A stretch of DNA of 64,000 nt from Cristatella mucedo (GCA_009760855.2 WPIO01000062.1:2463715-2527714), one strand, 5' to 3'; shown: positions 35,736-46,992, numbered from the stretch's first letter. Numbers and translations: made by a program. Notes: a model not told the origin generated them from the letters alone.

Positions 35736-36115
35736 CTCGTGGAAAGGCGCCATCCTAAGCACCCCTGCTGGTTGGTAGACCAAGCCTGTATCAATTGCTA
35801 TCCAGATTGGTCTTTTTAATTGTCAATTGTTTCAATATTACATGTGCGAGTTTTCTTGATACTGGCGACTTACTGGTCAATGGTATCTTTAAAGTTACTA
35901 ATTTTCCAATCGCTAGCTCTGCATAAGGGAAGTGCTACAGAATCTGATCGTGTATATGTATTCTAGTGCACGCTGTGTGCAGAAATGGTCGAGTCCGGCT
36001 GTTGGCCACTTTTGAAGTGGCCTAGCTAACATTATTCTCTCTGGCCTTTATACACGTGTAAACTTAGTGGCCTTTTATCATACCTTGGTCGCTGCCAGAT
36101 CTGCTGCAGTGCATG

Positions 36116-36118
<3 letters not shown>

Positions 36119-36203
<85 letters not shown>

Positions 36204-36232
36204 TATATATATGCATATATATATGCATATGT
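36119..36232. repeat. AT microsatellite with ATGCAT variants
   Basis: About 80 bp of pure AT followed by ATATGCATATATATGCATAT units; sits just before D2 copy 2. Confidence 0.96.
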
Positions 36233-36244
36233 ATATATCTCCGT

Positions 36245-36570
36245 CAGTAACTCCACAAAGTCATAAAGACCATGTGGGTGTTACTCAGGAGAGTTTTGTA
36301 TAGCGCATTCACAGCCTAGGCGGCTTTCGGTACGCATTCGGTAGCCAACAGACTTCGTCTCACGCAACAAAGAGAAAGTGGGAAGCATAGCAGAGTTAGG
36401 AGAGCAGTTGAGGTAGTGAGTAGCATAGAAGTAGCAGTTCAGGACCGCTGAAAAAGATGTGCCATAGTCGGCAGTTGGAGAGTAGATGTCGTTGCGTAAG
36501 AATTGTGGAAGCGAGTTCCACAGTCTAGGACCTGCAGAGCTAAAGCTTCTGTCGCCAACTGTCTTTAAGC
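36245..36570 (+). repeat. Dispersed repeat D2, copy 2
   Basis: GTAACTCCACAAAGTCATAA, TTTCGGTACGCATTCGGTAG, GAGAGCAGTTGAGGTAGTGA and CGAGTTCCACAGTCTAGGAC. It shows the empty site (GTTCAGGACCGCTGAAAA) for the solo LTR found in the copy at 42205. Located in the last part of TRAF intron 3. Confidence 0.78.
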
Positions 36571-36791
36571 GGAGGAATGCTGCTTATTGCTCTGGGACTT
36601 GCCCTGATTGTGGTTGTGAGTCAGTCAATCACTTGTAAGGTTGGCTGCTGCCTGTGCGAATACGTGTGTCGGGTGTGCTTGTTGGCTGATAGCTGTAGCT
36701 TTCATCAGTCAGACCTTTGCCAGTGGCATCTTCTCTTAGAAGTTTGTTTCGTGCCGTAGCAAATTCTGCAACTGCTGCCTCCTTTTTTTAG

Positions 36792-36980
36792 GCGCAGAGA
36801 CACCAGGATAGGGAGTGCACCCGCCGAGTTGGTCCTTGCATCTACAGCTGTTCTTTCGCTGGCAGTACGGTCGAGAAGATGGAAGAACACTATAACGATG
36901 CTGCTGCTATGAAAAAACACCTGCTTCTCCTCCAGCAGTTTCAATCAGAGGCTGAAGACAAGCAAGTAGAAGCCATGGAG
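36792..36980 (+). CDS. TRAF-like adaptor, last zinc finger and start of coiled coil
   Basis: 63 codons, phase 0, acceptor ttttttag and donor GTGAGT. It reads AQRHQDRECTRRVGPCIYSC and SFAGSTVEKMEEHYND, the final zf-TRAF (H..C..C..C.F.G....M..H), then MKKHLLLLQQFQSEAEDKQV, a heptad-rich segment that starts the trimerising coiled coil. Confidence 0.92.
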
Positions 36981-38381
36981 GTGAGTACTGGTCAACTGTG
37001 CTTGCAACCATTGCAGTCTACTCTGCTTGATAACTAATAGTAGTAAGGATACTAATAATAATATATTGTCTGCATAGCGTCTTAGGAAAATAGAATTCAA
37101 TGTGCTTTACTACTCGTTACACTTAGGCTAGCATACTAGAGCACAAAAGAAAATTCAAGCTAGAGGCCCTATGAACCGGTAGCACAAAGTAACATGCACT
37201 GAATCATGCATAGGTAGGCATGCAAAGCACAGGGAGAAAGGAACGTTCACCCAGGGGGGGGGGGAGGGTCGGTGAGAAATCGTACCACAGCAGATGCATT
37301 ATAGTGAAGATATAAATTATGCAAGGTCATTGCAGATAGTGACCGTGGCCGGAAGAAAGTTCCAGTCTTTTGGTGCATCCGAGTGGATGGCTTGATCACC
37401 AAAAGATTTCAAGTTAGTGCGAATGGCGCTGAGATGACTAGACAGTAAGGAGCAGGTGATGCGAAAGCATACTGGAGGAGCAAGGAGGTCGGATAGGTAG
37501 GCTATCACAAGCTAGTGATGGTCAGTAAACTGGTCCAAAGCAATGCAAACCACTGCTTTTTTTTAGTGCTATCGACTATTTTGTTTAGTTTAGCTTAATT
37601 TGACAAATAGCTTACAGGGACATCAGAACCACTGCGTTTAAGGGTGAATATTAAGACAATACAAGAAATTTTTCCAGCCAGCGAATATTTGTTTGGGACA
37701 CGTTTCAAAAGACAAAACGTGTTAGTAATAGTGTCGGAAGTTTTGACGACTTCCATACAAACGAAACAATGATTAAGCTCACCACATCTATCCTAGATGT
37801 AAACCGGAAGCAAAATACCTGGACGCAACAAATTTATCGATCTCTGCATCATATACGACTTGTATCCCAACTTTTTGAACCTTGGTAGATTGAGGTACAC
37901 ATGTGAAGCTTGTTGAGGTGCATTTTTGTGACATTTATACGGCTTCATTTTCAATGTAGCTTGATGCTTTGTACATTCCACTATTCGACTAATACTCCAC
38001 GTATTAGTGAAATTTGAAATGCGAGTTTACCTCTGCTTGTACCACATTATGCTAGATTATTTTGGATTAACGTTGGATAAATTTGCCGCACACGTCATCA
38101 AACGTTCTAGAGCTCTATTTTTTGCAATCAGTTACATGTACAGCCAAATTTATTCAACTCAAATCTGAAATAGTGAAGCATACGTGGTACGAGCCGAGCT
38201 GAACTAGAATTTGAAATTTCACTCTGATACTCGAAGTCTTAGCCAAGGCTGATATATGAAGTGCTCATGTGGCCCAGACTTGTCGGCTAGTGTGCGCATG
38301 GCTGTCAGATGGTTGGCAATGATTCGGTTACTTGTGACGATTCTTTGCTGGCTGAAGTTTGAATGCTTACTGGTTTGCAGG
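36981..38381 (+). other. TRAF intron 4 with LINE relic and D7
   Basis: Contains a decayed minus-strand LINE (37060-37560; IRTNLKSFGDQAIHSDAPKD WNFLP-like frame) and the D7 repeat (about 37400-37930). Nothing recognised after 37940. Confidence 0.65.
37400..37930 (-). repeat. Dispersed repeat D7, copy 1 (LINE-like end included)
   Basis: Aligns with 56495-57070: GGATAGGTAGGCTA, TATCCCAACTTTTT, AACCTTGGTAGAT, GTGTGAAGCTTGTTGAGGTG. The left part overlaps the LINE C-terminal relic, the right part is of unknown kind. Confidence 0.65.
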
Positions 38382-38462
38382 AGATTTCTGTGCTGAGAGA
38401 TAGAATAACAGACCTGGAGAGGCAATGCCAGGATCACAAAAGTGATGTGCGACGGTTACAGG
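38382..38462 (+). CDS. TRAF-like adaptor, coiled-coil exon
   Basis: 27 codons, phase 0, acceptor tttgcag and donor GTAGAT. It reads EISVLRDRITDLERQCQDHK and SDVRRLQ, with leucine/isoleucine at heptad spacing as in TRAF-N coiled coils. Confidence 0.87.
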
Positions 38463-38645
38463 TAGATCGAGCATAATTCAATTTGGTCTGCAATTTGCCG
38501 TTCATGCGAAAGCCTGTTCAGCCAGCCGTTACTGAAGTCATATGTGCAGTGTTACCTGCTTGGCAAAAGTCAATAGCTGTGAGAGCAGTGCTCTGGTATA
38601 ACCTCCGGAAAGCAACACTGTTTTCAGTTCAGCTATTTTTTGTAG
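38463..38645 (+). repeat. Short D3 relic in TRAF intron 5
   Basis: 38495-38620 shares the D3 segment that reads PAVTEVICAVLPAWQKSIA here and PALSKVVSATLPAWQKSIA on the minus strand near 55980. It is confined to the 183-bp intron between two coiled-coil exons. Confidence 0.6.
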
Positions 38646-38824
38646 TTGGTTACCGCTACTAACTGGGACCAACTGCAGAGCATACAGGGAGCTCAGCAAC
38701 AGTTGTCGGATAAATACATTACTAAAGATGCGTTTGCTTCTTACAAAGCGAACGCTCGCAAAAGTATGCAGTCATTAACAGAGCGAATCAATTCGTTGGA
38801 ACGATTGGAGGGATCTACAGCAAG
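38646..38824 (+). CDS. TRAF-like adaptor, second coiled-coil exon
   Basis: 59 codons plus 2 bases, acceptor ttttgtag and donor GTATGT. It reads WDQLQSIQGAQQQLSDKYIT, KDAFASYKANARKSMQSLTE and RINSLERLEGSTA. The heptad pattern continues up to the MATH domain. Phase 2 is completed by the next exon (AG + C = Ser). Confidence 0.88.
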
Positions 38825-40734
38825 GTATGTGTGCTGTGTTAAATGAGGTAACAGCAATCGACATCCTCAGCCTGAATAAACTCATACTCCATTAATGAGA
38901 AGCAAAGTTGTAGCTTCTGGGCAACGAGATTACAGAATGGCACTGTTGCTGTAGCACCCGTGTGGCATTGGATGAATAATAGTTCCCTGCCTGCCATCCC
39001 CATATCAAGACCAAAGTTTAGCTCTCTGGCAACATAACATTCAGTTCCCTGTCCATGCTTGACATTTTGTGAAAAGCACTGTGTGATGTCTTAATCGCTG
39101 CTTCAGTCTTGAATGCTTCGTCCACACACTAAACAATACAAGCGTTGCTGATTTAAGAGCTTGCGGAGGATCATGTATAAAGCAGCATATGCTCACCTGG
39201 TGGTAGCTGGCTTGATCAGTCCCCTTACAACTCCCAAGCCTTGGCTTGTCATCAAAAAGGTTTTTGACCAGTTCTTTAGGCTGTGCGAATTTTATGCCGT
39301 GCATTTTTTATTTATGGAGTGAGAGGAATGAGCAGGTGTGAATATCTGTCCACGCCTTGGTCGTGCAACACACACTCTCGTCTGACTGTAGGACCAGATA
39401 AGACTTTAAATAAACGTCGGTAATAGGCTTGTGTAGTGCTTTTGAGCAAGCCACCCTTCGAAAAATTGTGTGCCAGCACACAGCTTCATTTGTGGATGTA
39501 ACTCAATTGCTGCATTAAAGTGGCTTTCATCACGTTTGCAGCAATCAATTCAGAGTTGAATGCCGTAAGGTGCAACCCACCAAGCCCTTGGTCGTGAAGT
39601 TTGAGCTGGTTGACGGGTGCTCCGGAGCTCTGCCGAAATGGTTGCTGTCATGGGAGCATGTATCCGTGTTTTGCATTAAGCATGTTCAAGTGCTTGTTTA
39701 CAAAGCAATACCCTGTGATTATTACAGACGAGCTTAGCGACCGATGAGAGGGTTATGAGTGCCATAAGAGCTAGATTATGAGCAGCTCGATATTCGTGTC
39801 ATTAATGCAAGCATCTTCATGGGAAGTCTGCAGTGATTTTGGAAACCATTCATTGATACTGACCTGTCTACCATATACAGCTAAAAGGCTAACCGGAATT
39901 GGTTCAGTTAAGCAACTGAGGGTTGCCAGGTGGAACTTAATGTGAATGTCCGAGTTTAAAAGACCGATGAGCCTGCTTGCCGCTTGGTGATTATTTGATG
40001 ACTCCTACTTGTAATATGGTTATCGTGTTTCCGATTACGCTATAATACGACTTGGACAAGTCGGCTTGAAAAAATCTAAAACTATACACTGGTATATCTT
40101 GGGCTTTTGCCAGAGTGATGTTATTGGTAGTGCAGATTGTGACTTTTTGCACTAAGGCTGGTTTTGACATGGTACATGTGTCAGGTCTGCACGTATATAC
40201 ATGTATGTACACGTTGGTGTTGTAGCACTCGAAAGTGCTTATGTCGTTAGCCAAACTGGTGACCTTTTCAGTGGACATTGCATGTGTGATGGAAATGTAG
40301 CCCTTCATGGACCTTATGTTTTTTAAAGAAATCACTGGCATGGTAATCGAGATTTGATCAATCCTTCACGACATCCATCTCGCCGAATACAATCAATTAG
40401 TTGAAGTGATTGACTGTCCATCAACCGATGGAGAGTCCTAACTCCATCTCCTGCAAACCAGCAAAGGCAGTGCAGCACTCCTTATTGATGGGCGCGAGCC
40501 GTGATGCTGGCCAATCACAGCGAAGGGTTCCTGTTGCTCCTGCGAGCCAGAACCCTGACCGATCGCAGCACAGCGATCTTGTGCGCTGCAGGCAACTGTT
40601 AACATGAACGTCTGCACTTTGATTGGAAAATAAAACGTTGCATAGTGTTTGTTATGATTGGTCTGGAAATTCGTTTGCTGAGTAGCAAGACTTGCACATG
40701 CTACTCTTGCAGAGTAGGCATTAGACACATCTAG
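38825..40734 (+). other. TRAF introns 6 and 7, no recognised repeat
   Basis: Apart from the 28-bp exon at 39542, about 1.9 kb in which no element or exon could be named. Confidence 0.5.
39542..39569 (+). CDS. TRAF-like adaptor, 28-bp micro-exon before MATH
   Basis: After the tttgcag acceptor, one base plus nine codons read (S)NQFRVECRK and end at a GTGCAA donor. In TRAFs the segment just before MATH reads like LRFQVLETASYDG; RFxV fits, and the next exon supplies SYDS. The donor is weak. If it is not used, the frame runs on to a stop near 39738, giving a protein without MATH. Confidence 0.7.
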
Positions 40735-40900
40735 TCCTACGATAGTAACCTGGTCTATAAGATACAGGATTATTTGCGCAGCAAGCTAGATCCCGTTCAA
40801 GGCCGCACGTTGTCACTTTTCAGCCCACCGTTCTGTACAAGCCTGATTTGGCTACAAGAGCTCCTCACTGATTTACCTCAATGGTGACCTATTGGCAAAG
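40735..40900 (+). CDS. TRAF-like adaptor, first MATH exon (with paired indels)
   Basis: Acceptor catctag, donor GTATCC, same exon limits as the pseudogene at 13972-13807. It reads SYDSNLVYKIQDYLRSKLDP, VQGRTLSLFSPPFCTS, the N-terminal MATH/TRAF-C signature (family: SYDGxLIWKIxDxxRRK..AVxGRTxSLYSPPFYTS). An extra base near 40843 and a missing base near 40888 put the middle (YKSSSLIYLNGD) in another frame and create an in-frame TGA at about 40885-40887. The exon end phase is restored. These are either real lesions or assembly errors. Confidence 0.82.
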
Positions 40901-41005
40901 GTATCCGTCAATTTGGCAAAACAGTCTTGACTGAACAGCATGTATAGGGATTAAACCAAACTTTTCCCAGCAGTTTCTATAAAAGATGTGCACATTTATT
41001 TGTAG

Positions 41006-41253
41006 GCCATCTTGTATCGCTTTTCTTTGTGATAATTAAAGGCAAATATGATGCTCTTCTAAAGTGGCTCTTTAAGGAAAAGGTCAAGCTGATGTTACTT
41101 GATCGGATCCCAACGAAGAGCACTCGTCAGACACCTTTCGGCCTGATCCGAGTTCCTTCAGCTTTCAATGGGCAGTTGGACTACATACTACCTGCAAATA
41201 ATTATGATCATATTCCGATTTTAAGGGCTAAAACAACTAAGCTAGGTAAATAG
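41006..41253 (+). CDS. TRAF-like adaptor, second MATH exon (frameshifted end)
   Basis: Acceptor atttgtag, starting in phase 1 as expected (G + GC = Gly). It reads HLVSLFFVIIKGKYDALLKW and LFKEKVKLMLLD, the MATH core (EYDALL.WPFKQKVTLMLLDQ pattern, TRAF2/3 type). Past 41130 the family-like segment RPDPSSFSFQ lies in a different frame, so the open frame ends with an unrelated tail and stops at 41253. The final strands (DDTIFIKVIVD-like) were not found. Confidence 0.82.
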
Positions 41254-42204
41254 TCTAGGTAAACCAGCGAAGGAGCACAGAAACATGACGTCCATCCACA
41301 ATGGAAGAGATGCCTTTCCAACTGAATTCCCATTCAGCAAATCATAATAGTGGAGCCTCATGCTTAGAGCTTAGCCATAGCCAACCAACACTCACTAGTG
41401 ATACACTCATACCCATTTGAATGTACTCACCCTAGAATAAGTATTTCCTAGGATAAGCCTGGGTAATTAGCTTCTAGCAACGGAATTTATCCACATTATA
41501 TGCATACCAATGAGCAGCTCTCTCAAGAGCACCACGCTAGCAGAAATGCTAAAAATGAACTAGCTACACCAAATTCCGCCACTAAAAATCCATGCATTTA
41601 AGAATAAGGTTCCATGCAAGACAAATGCAAACTTTTCTATGTGCGACAGTGTGAGAGAATTCCGCTGACAGTCAATTCCCCGGCCGACTTGGCTGTAGCT
41701 AGAGGTGCACCACAATTCCATGGACGAAGGGCCGTTTTCAATAAGCGCATTTTTCTTGCACTTAATGCACCACATAAACAAAGTATTATTAGCAAAATAA
41801 AGATCATTAAGTCCTCTCGGAACGAGTGGGGGTTGCATGAAGTTTAACCTGGCTCCGTAGGCCGGGAGAGAGTCAACGTCCAGGCGCAACCGGGGGCCCT
41901 GGACAAGAAGGTACAGCCGAGGACATTTTATAGATAGGACCTGCCTGCACTGTACCGTAAGAAGCCTAGCGTGACAGCACTCTCGCAAGAACCAGAGGCC
42001 ACTAGCCTTCAGGGAGTTGCTCGAAAACAATGAATCGTCGATTTACCAATGCGTGCATCTTTCAACGAACGGGAAAGGCCCTGGTGGCTGGATACAACGG
42101 TGTGAAGCCGTCAGGTGCTAATTCTTTTGGAATGAAAACATCAAAACGCCTCCCAGTCGCAAAGTAGACACTCTACATATGCTGTAAAGGAAGTATGATC
42201 AAAT
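41254..42204. other. No recognised feature downstream of TRAF
   Basis: The longest open frame (minus, 42030-41560, 156 codons) has no recognisable domain and no flanking signals, so it is not called a gene. Confidence 0.4.
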
Positions 42205-42885
42205 GTTTAGTGGTAGCATGTAACTCCACAAAGGCTATGTAGGTGTTACGCAGGAGAGTTTTGTATAGCCCACTCACAGCCTAAGCGGTTTTCGGTACGC
42301 ATTCGGTAGCCAGCAGACTTCATCTCACGCAACAAAGAGAAAGTGAGAAGCATAGCAGAGTCAGGAGAGCAGTTGAGGTAGTGAGTAGCATGGAAGTAGC
42401 AGCTCAGGTGTGGTTTTATTTAATTGATGACTGCCCCTGATCGCTGTACGAGTGGGCTGTGACACTCGATGTGGTAAGCAGCCCGGACATGCTATTAGTA
42501 TTTGTTTTGACGAGGAAGTCGGGGACTCCGGTGGGCAAGAGGGGCGAGGAGAGTTGAGCTTTGCCCTGCTCCGTGTGGAGGGAGGATAAATTGGTGTTGT
42601 TGCTCGTTGGCTGGTGTTCTGTGCCGTTCGCGACAATAAATCAGACTACATCAGGACCGCTGAAAAGAATGAGCCATAGTCGGCGGCAGATTAGTTGTCA
42701 TCGCATAAGAATTATGGAAGCGAGTTCCACAGTCCTGGAGAGCTAAAACTTCTATCGCCAACGGTCTTTAAGCACGGGAATGGAACAGCTAATTTATTTG
42801 AGGGCACAAGGAGGCTGAAACTGGTGCAGCAGTTCAGCTAGGTATTGGGGAGCCAAGCCACGGCGGGCCTTGTACATACGGTTGA
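42205..42885 (+). repeat. Dispersed repeat D2, copy 3, split by a solo LTR
   Basis: The longest D2 copy: 42205-42408 and 42651-42885 flank the LTR at 42409. The right part includes GGTGCAGCAGTTCAGCTAGG and ends near CTTGTACATACGGTTGAGAG. Confidence 0.8.
42409..42650 (+). mobile_element. Short solo LTR (242 bp)
   Basis: TGTGGTTTTATTT to AATAAATCAGACTACA, flanked by a perfect 5-bp duplication tcagg (42404-42408, 42651-42655). The D2 copy at 36245 lacks it and preserves the uninterrupted site. AATAAA at about 42636 fits a plus-strand LTR polyadenylation signal. Size and 5-bp duplication are typical of Ty3/gypsy LTRs; the family is not identified. Confidence 0.9.
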
Positions 42886-42984
42886 GAGTTGAGTTGAGGT
42901 CACATAAATCCAAGGCTGCATGTCCTTTTTTGCCCTTGCCTGTCGTAGCAAATTTCTGATAACTGCAGAGAGTACTCTCACCAG

Positions 42985-43079
42985 CAGCCGTCTATCTACC
43001 ATTCAATTGCATTTCACTTTGCAGCAAATGTAAAGCGCCTACAGAGAGATTAAGTTCTCTGAGGGCGCTTTATCAAGTG

Positions 43080-43116
<37 letters not shown>

Positions 43117-43117
43117 G
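42985..43117 (+). mobile_element. CR1/L2-like LINE 3' tail
   Basis: AATTGCATTTCACTTTGCAG, AAAGCGCCTACAGAGAGATT and a 35-bp ATT microsatellite; only the last ~130 bp remains. Confidence 0.87.
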
Positions 43118-44074
43118 TGAGGCCCTAGCACCTGGCGACCTTCTGGAGCCCTGGATTAGACCAGTGGGCCATGCCATGGACCTTGAGTCACTCGAGACAT
43201 CATTTCTTTAAAAATCATTGAAATAAACTAATCAATTATTGAAAAACTCACCGACAAAGCCGACAATCATAGGTCCACAACACATATTACAAACAACTGT
43301 CAGATTGTCACACACTTAAAAAATATGCAATTTACAGTTCTAGCTTTGCGATGCATTAAAGCACATTTCACGTGCTGACCGCTGACAGTAAGCTAAGTAT
43401 GAATGCCGACATGTTTTAACGCAAAGTCACGGATAATGCACTCAGAGGAAACTTTTCTCGGCCAATCCTGCTCGATACTCAATAAGCTAAGTACGTTTAA
43501 ATTCTCGTGCGACGTTATTTATCCAAGATGATTCTAAATTAGCTTTAGCTTGCTGAATGGCCGCTCACCTCAGCAGTTCGTATCCGGGAGACAGGAAAAT
43601 TTGCAGCGAGGTCTCCATGTTCGAAAACATTCTGTGGGGCCATTACCAACGGTGAAGCGATGCAACTGAATTTCGATCGCTGCAGATTGTAGCATTATGT
43701 GGATTTTCATTCCCACCTTCCTCTACGTCGTCTCACTTCAACGCCTAGTTCCTTGCCCAACGTTATTTACAGAGCTGCTTTAAATTGTACCAACTCCTTC
43801 CCCAGTTCAAGCTGCAGATCGGTGCAATTGCAATAAACAATTGTGCTTGCACCTTCTCACAGCTCACGGTCAGGTGTATGCGCAATCTACCGCGTTGGAG
43901 ACCTCGGCATCCCACGCGAGGAGAGAACCGCTTTAAGGTGGCACCGCATCTCCGACGCCATTATCTTCTCGGAAGCCGTTCGATCCTTTTTCCTGAACCT
44001 GGAGGCCCCGGGTAGCACGCTCGACCCCGGCAGGGCCGGCTAATGCATATATGCTTTTAAAAATATTTTTCTCG

Positions 44075-44109
<35 letters not shown>

Positions 44110-44345
44110 CGTATCTACAATCAAACGATGCTGCTGACGACGTTTTGTCTTACGTAGTTGTTCTAATGATCCTCTCTTTGTCTTAAGCTACTGTATAGTA
44201 AACCATTCAGTGTGTACGATAGTTCAAATGCAGTGCAATAAGGTGGCAAGCAACTGTGAAGAGTATTCGTAATTCTCAAAATAGCACTTAAGATGAACCT
44301 GCATCAGAAAGCGTTGAAATGGTACGCCAGATAGCCAATCGGTCT
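43118..44345. other. Mostly unrecognised
   Basis: An AT microsatellite lies at 44078-44107. Around 43880-44040 is a GC-richer stretch of unknown nature. No exon or element was identified. Confidence 0.4.
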
Positions 44346-44641
44346 GCCGGTCCAGCACGTGTTGTGTGCGCTTGTTGCTTCTCGGCCGCTGACGTATGCC
44401 CCACCTGCGGCGAGTGGTTGAGCCTTTGACGTAAGCATGTGGCCCACGACACAGGCACTCCCTTATTTGTGGCGAGTCAGCCCCCCCCCCAGCTGGTATA
44501 TGTACCCGCTGGGGGAATAAAGGCGAGAAAGTCTCATTCACCGCTCACGTTCGCCCGCTCGTGTCTTCGTGAGACTCCATTAGAACAGCCTGCCGGAGAC
44601 ACTGTCACATAACACATGACTCCATACGTTTCGACAGTGTA
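44346..44641 (+). other. Possible LTR remnant
   Basis: Contains a TATATGTACC TATA-like box, GGGGGAATAAAGGCGAGAAA and a promoter-like layout as in mag-type LTRs, but no pair of ends with a target duplication could be fixed. Confidence 0.35.
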
Positions 44642-44645
44642 GAAG

Positions 44646-45220
44646 TGTAGCCAGGCTAGGTTCAGTTGGCTGTGACCGGTCGCCGAGTTATGCATCTGGG
44701 TGGTTGCAGGCGTGCTCTGGCGGTGCGGCCACGCACGCAAGGCAACGAGTGCTCAAGGCCCGAGCGGAGTTGGATAGCACGCTCGCGGTTGTGACTTTTA
44801 TATTCCGCGTTCCCCGTGTAGCGTGTTCGTGATCCCCCCGTGCGTTGGTGTCTTTCGGAAGCTCTCGACTGTGGTGGACGTCGACTCCGACTAGCCAAGC
44901 AGTTACTTAGCTACACGGATCTTTTACGGCGTACGCTCGTACTGTTGGATTTGGAGTCGGTACAAAGGCGGGACTTCGGAAGCCGACTGACCAACCAACA
45001 CGTTTGTTCGTGCTTGCTTCGTCGTCTTGCACCCTTATAGTGTACTTTTTTAGGACCCTTCCTGTGGACTTGTTTAGTTCCCCTGTTGTTTTTGGCGCAT
45101 GCGCTATTATAAAGATGTTTAACCTGACGGCTGCTCGTCTTACCCAAGCTCAGCGGCAGGGTGGCCGGAGTATGGCGGGGCTTGCCGGAAATAGCGTTTG
45201 ACCCCTGGAACTCGGCTACA
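44646..45220 (+). mobile_element. Solo LTR, family A (shortened)
   Basis: About 575 bp, TGTAGCCAGGCTAGG to ACTCGGCTACA, flanked by gaag (44642-44645, 45221-45224). More diverged than the other copies and with a deletion of the region after position ~40. Oriented like the copies at 10413 and 15121. Confidence 0.87.
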
Positions 45221-45224
45221 GAAG

Positions 45225-45757
45225 TGTAACCGGGTTCCAGGGGTCAGAGGCTAATTCCCGCCAAACCCCGCCATCCTCCGGCCACGCTGCCGCTCGCCAT
45301 GCCGCCGAGCTAGGGTAAGACGAGCGGCCGTCAGGTTAAACATCTTTATAACGCATGCGCCAACAACAACAGGTGAACTAAACAAGTCTACATGGAGGGT
45401 CCTATACACAGTACACTACGGGAGCGCAAGACGACGCAGCAAGCGCGAACAAACGTGTTAGTTGGGGGTCAGTCGGTTTCTGCAGTCCTGTCGTTGTACC
45501 GACTCCGAATCCAACAGTACGAGCGTACGCTATCCAAAACCCGGCTGGCTGAGTAACTACTGGCTAGTCTGAGTCGACAACTACCACAGTCGTAAGCTTC
45601 CACCGAAAGACGCCAACACACGGGGGTCACGAACACGCTACACGGGGAACGCGGTATAAACAAGTAAACAACGAGCGAGCTATCCAGCTCCGCTCGGGCC
45701 TTGGGTACTAGTACTTTAGCCGTCCGGTCCCAGCCAACCGAACCCAGCCTGGGTACA
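45225..45757 (-). mobile_element. Solo LTR, family A, inverted partner
   Basis: About 533 bp in reverse orientation, TGTAACCGGGTTCC to GCCTGGGTACA. It begins right after the gaag duplication of the preceding LTR and is followed by taag, an imperfect 4-bp duplication. An internal part near its right end (about 200 bp) is deleted at TTGGGTACTAG. Confidence 0.86.
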
Positions 45758-46399
45758 TAAGCAAGGCTGTCGAAGAAATCGATGAATGTGTCAGTACAGA
45801 GTTTATAAGTGGATGCAACTGAATGTCAGTGTACGCGCAGGATTAGTCATATCTGCGACTTCGTCTGCGTACTCGCTGGCTGAGATATGCCCGATAGTTT
45901 GCAATGTGACAAGTGTTTGCCGTTTGCCAGAATGGATTTGCCCCAAAAACCAGTATGTTACCAAGCTGAGACCGAAGCATGCGTCTGCAGTGCCCAAGAC
46001 ACTTTAGTAATACATTGGCAGCATTCTGACTTTTACACCCAAGTACCTCTGCTTTAGAGAAAAAGAGAGGGTAGGTCAACGAGAGCAGTACTAGCATAAG
46101 GGTAAAGATAATCTCTTCTTAAACGAGAAGAAGGCAAAATCACGACCGAAACAAACAAAGAATCCGTCGTGAATACATTGCATGCACTTGCAGAAGAACA
46201 GAAAAAGGTGCAAGTGAAATCTTAAGTCCAACTTAAATGGGCCAACGGAAGCTGGATATTAAGGAGCTGCACATTCCCAGAACAGGATCGCGAGCGAGCA
46301 ACGTGCACTTACACATTACACATACGCACACACACGTACACACTAACACCTTGCCAGCTAGCAATACTAACGTAATAACATAATTAATACATGTATACA

Positions 46400-46575
46400 T
46401 TATGTAGCACTCGAAGAGAAAAATCTCTTTCTAGACACCGTACACTTGCTAGTAAATAATCATGTTAATTGATTAGTGTACCATGCTTCCTTTGAAGCAA
46501 CTGTAAAGTTCGTAGAAAGAGATTAGTTCTCGGAGGGCACTTTATCAAGCGTGTTATTAATATTATTATACAGGC
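46400..46575. mobile_element. LINE tails in D1, two opposed pieces
   Basis: 46407-46460 reads as a minus-strand tail (GAGAAAAATCTCTTTCTAGA) and 46484-46575 as a plus-strand tail (AGAAAGAGATTAGTTCTCGG with ATT units). Confidence 0.7.
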
Positions 46576-46992
46576 TCAAGACCCAGACTCTTGACTCTTA
46601 AAGGCTGCTAAGTGAATCAAAGATCTAATCGAACAGTGGAGTACCATGGTACAAACAGAGCCATTAAAAGATAACCTCAAAAAGAAAACTGAAATTTTGC
46701 AAGCAGAATCAGTTCTTCAAGTCCTTATAAGAATGCATATACCATCATGCATTCTTCAATTGTTCATACTTGACGTTCATCTTTTCACTATTGACACAAA
46801 CTGGATGCCATGCTGATCTTTTGACGTTGCCGCTAACAGTTGTTACTGCTAATGTGTGCATCCTAATCTTTTGCAAGCAATTACTCTCTGGCCAAAATAT
46901 CGAACAAGTTTATAACAAACACCCTGCAGCCAAGAAAAGACTGCTTGTCTGTGTTATCTTTAGACTTTTAAAATGAAACGGTTGTGCTATGC

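Larger units (their letters stand above)
32609..36791 (+). other. TRAF intron 3 with repeats
   Basis: A 4.2-kb intron. It contains a minus-strand SINE1 relic (35565-35735), a long AT microsatellite (36119-36230) and a D2 repeat copy (36245-36570). I recognise nothing in 32610-35560. A stretch at 33361-33480 preceded by ttcag has one open frame but is not needed for the zinc-finger order. Confidence 0.7.

Noticed and set aside
41560-42030. 156-codon minus-strand open frame
   Set aside because: No domain, no repeats of it elsewhere, no splice or start context; a random open frame is the simpler reading.
43082-43117. CRISPR-like or satellite array
   Set aside because: The regular units are simple ATT/AT/GT microsatellites; no spaced direct repeats occur anywhere in the window.
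44361-44606. Solo LTR candidate with TATA-like and GAATAAAG signals
   Set aside because: Ends and duplication could not be fixed; listed only as a possible remnant.
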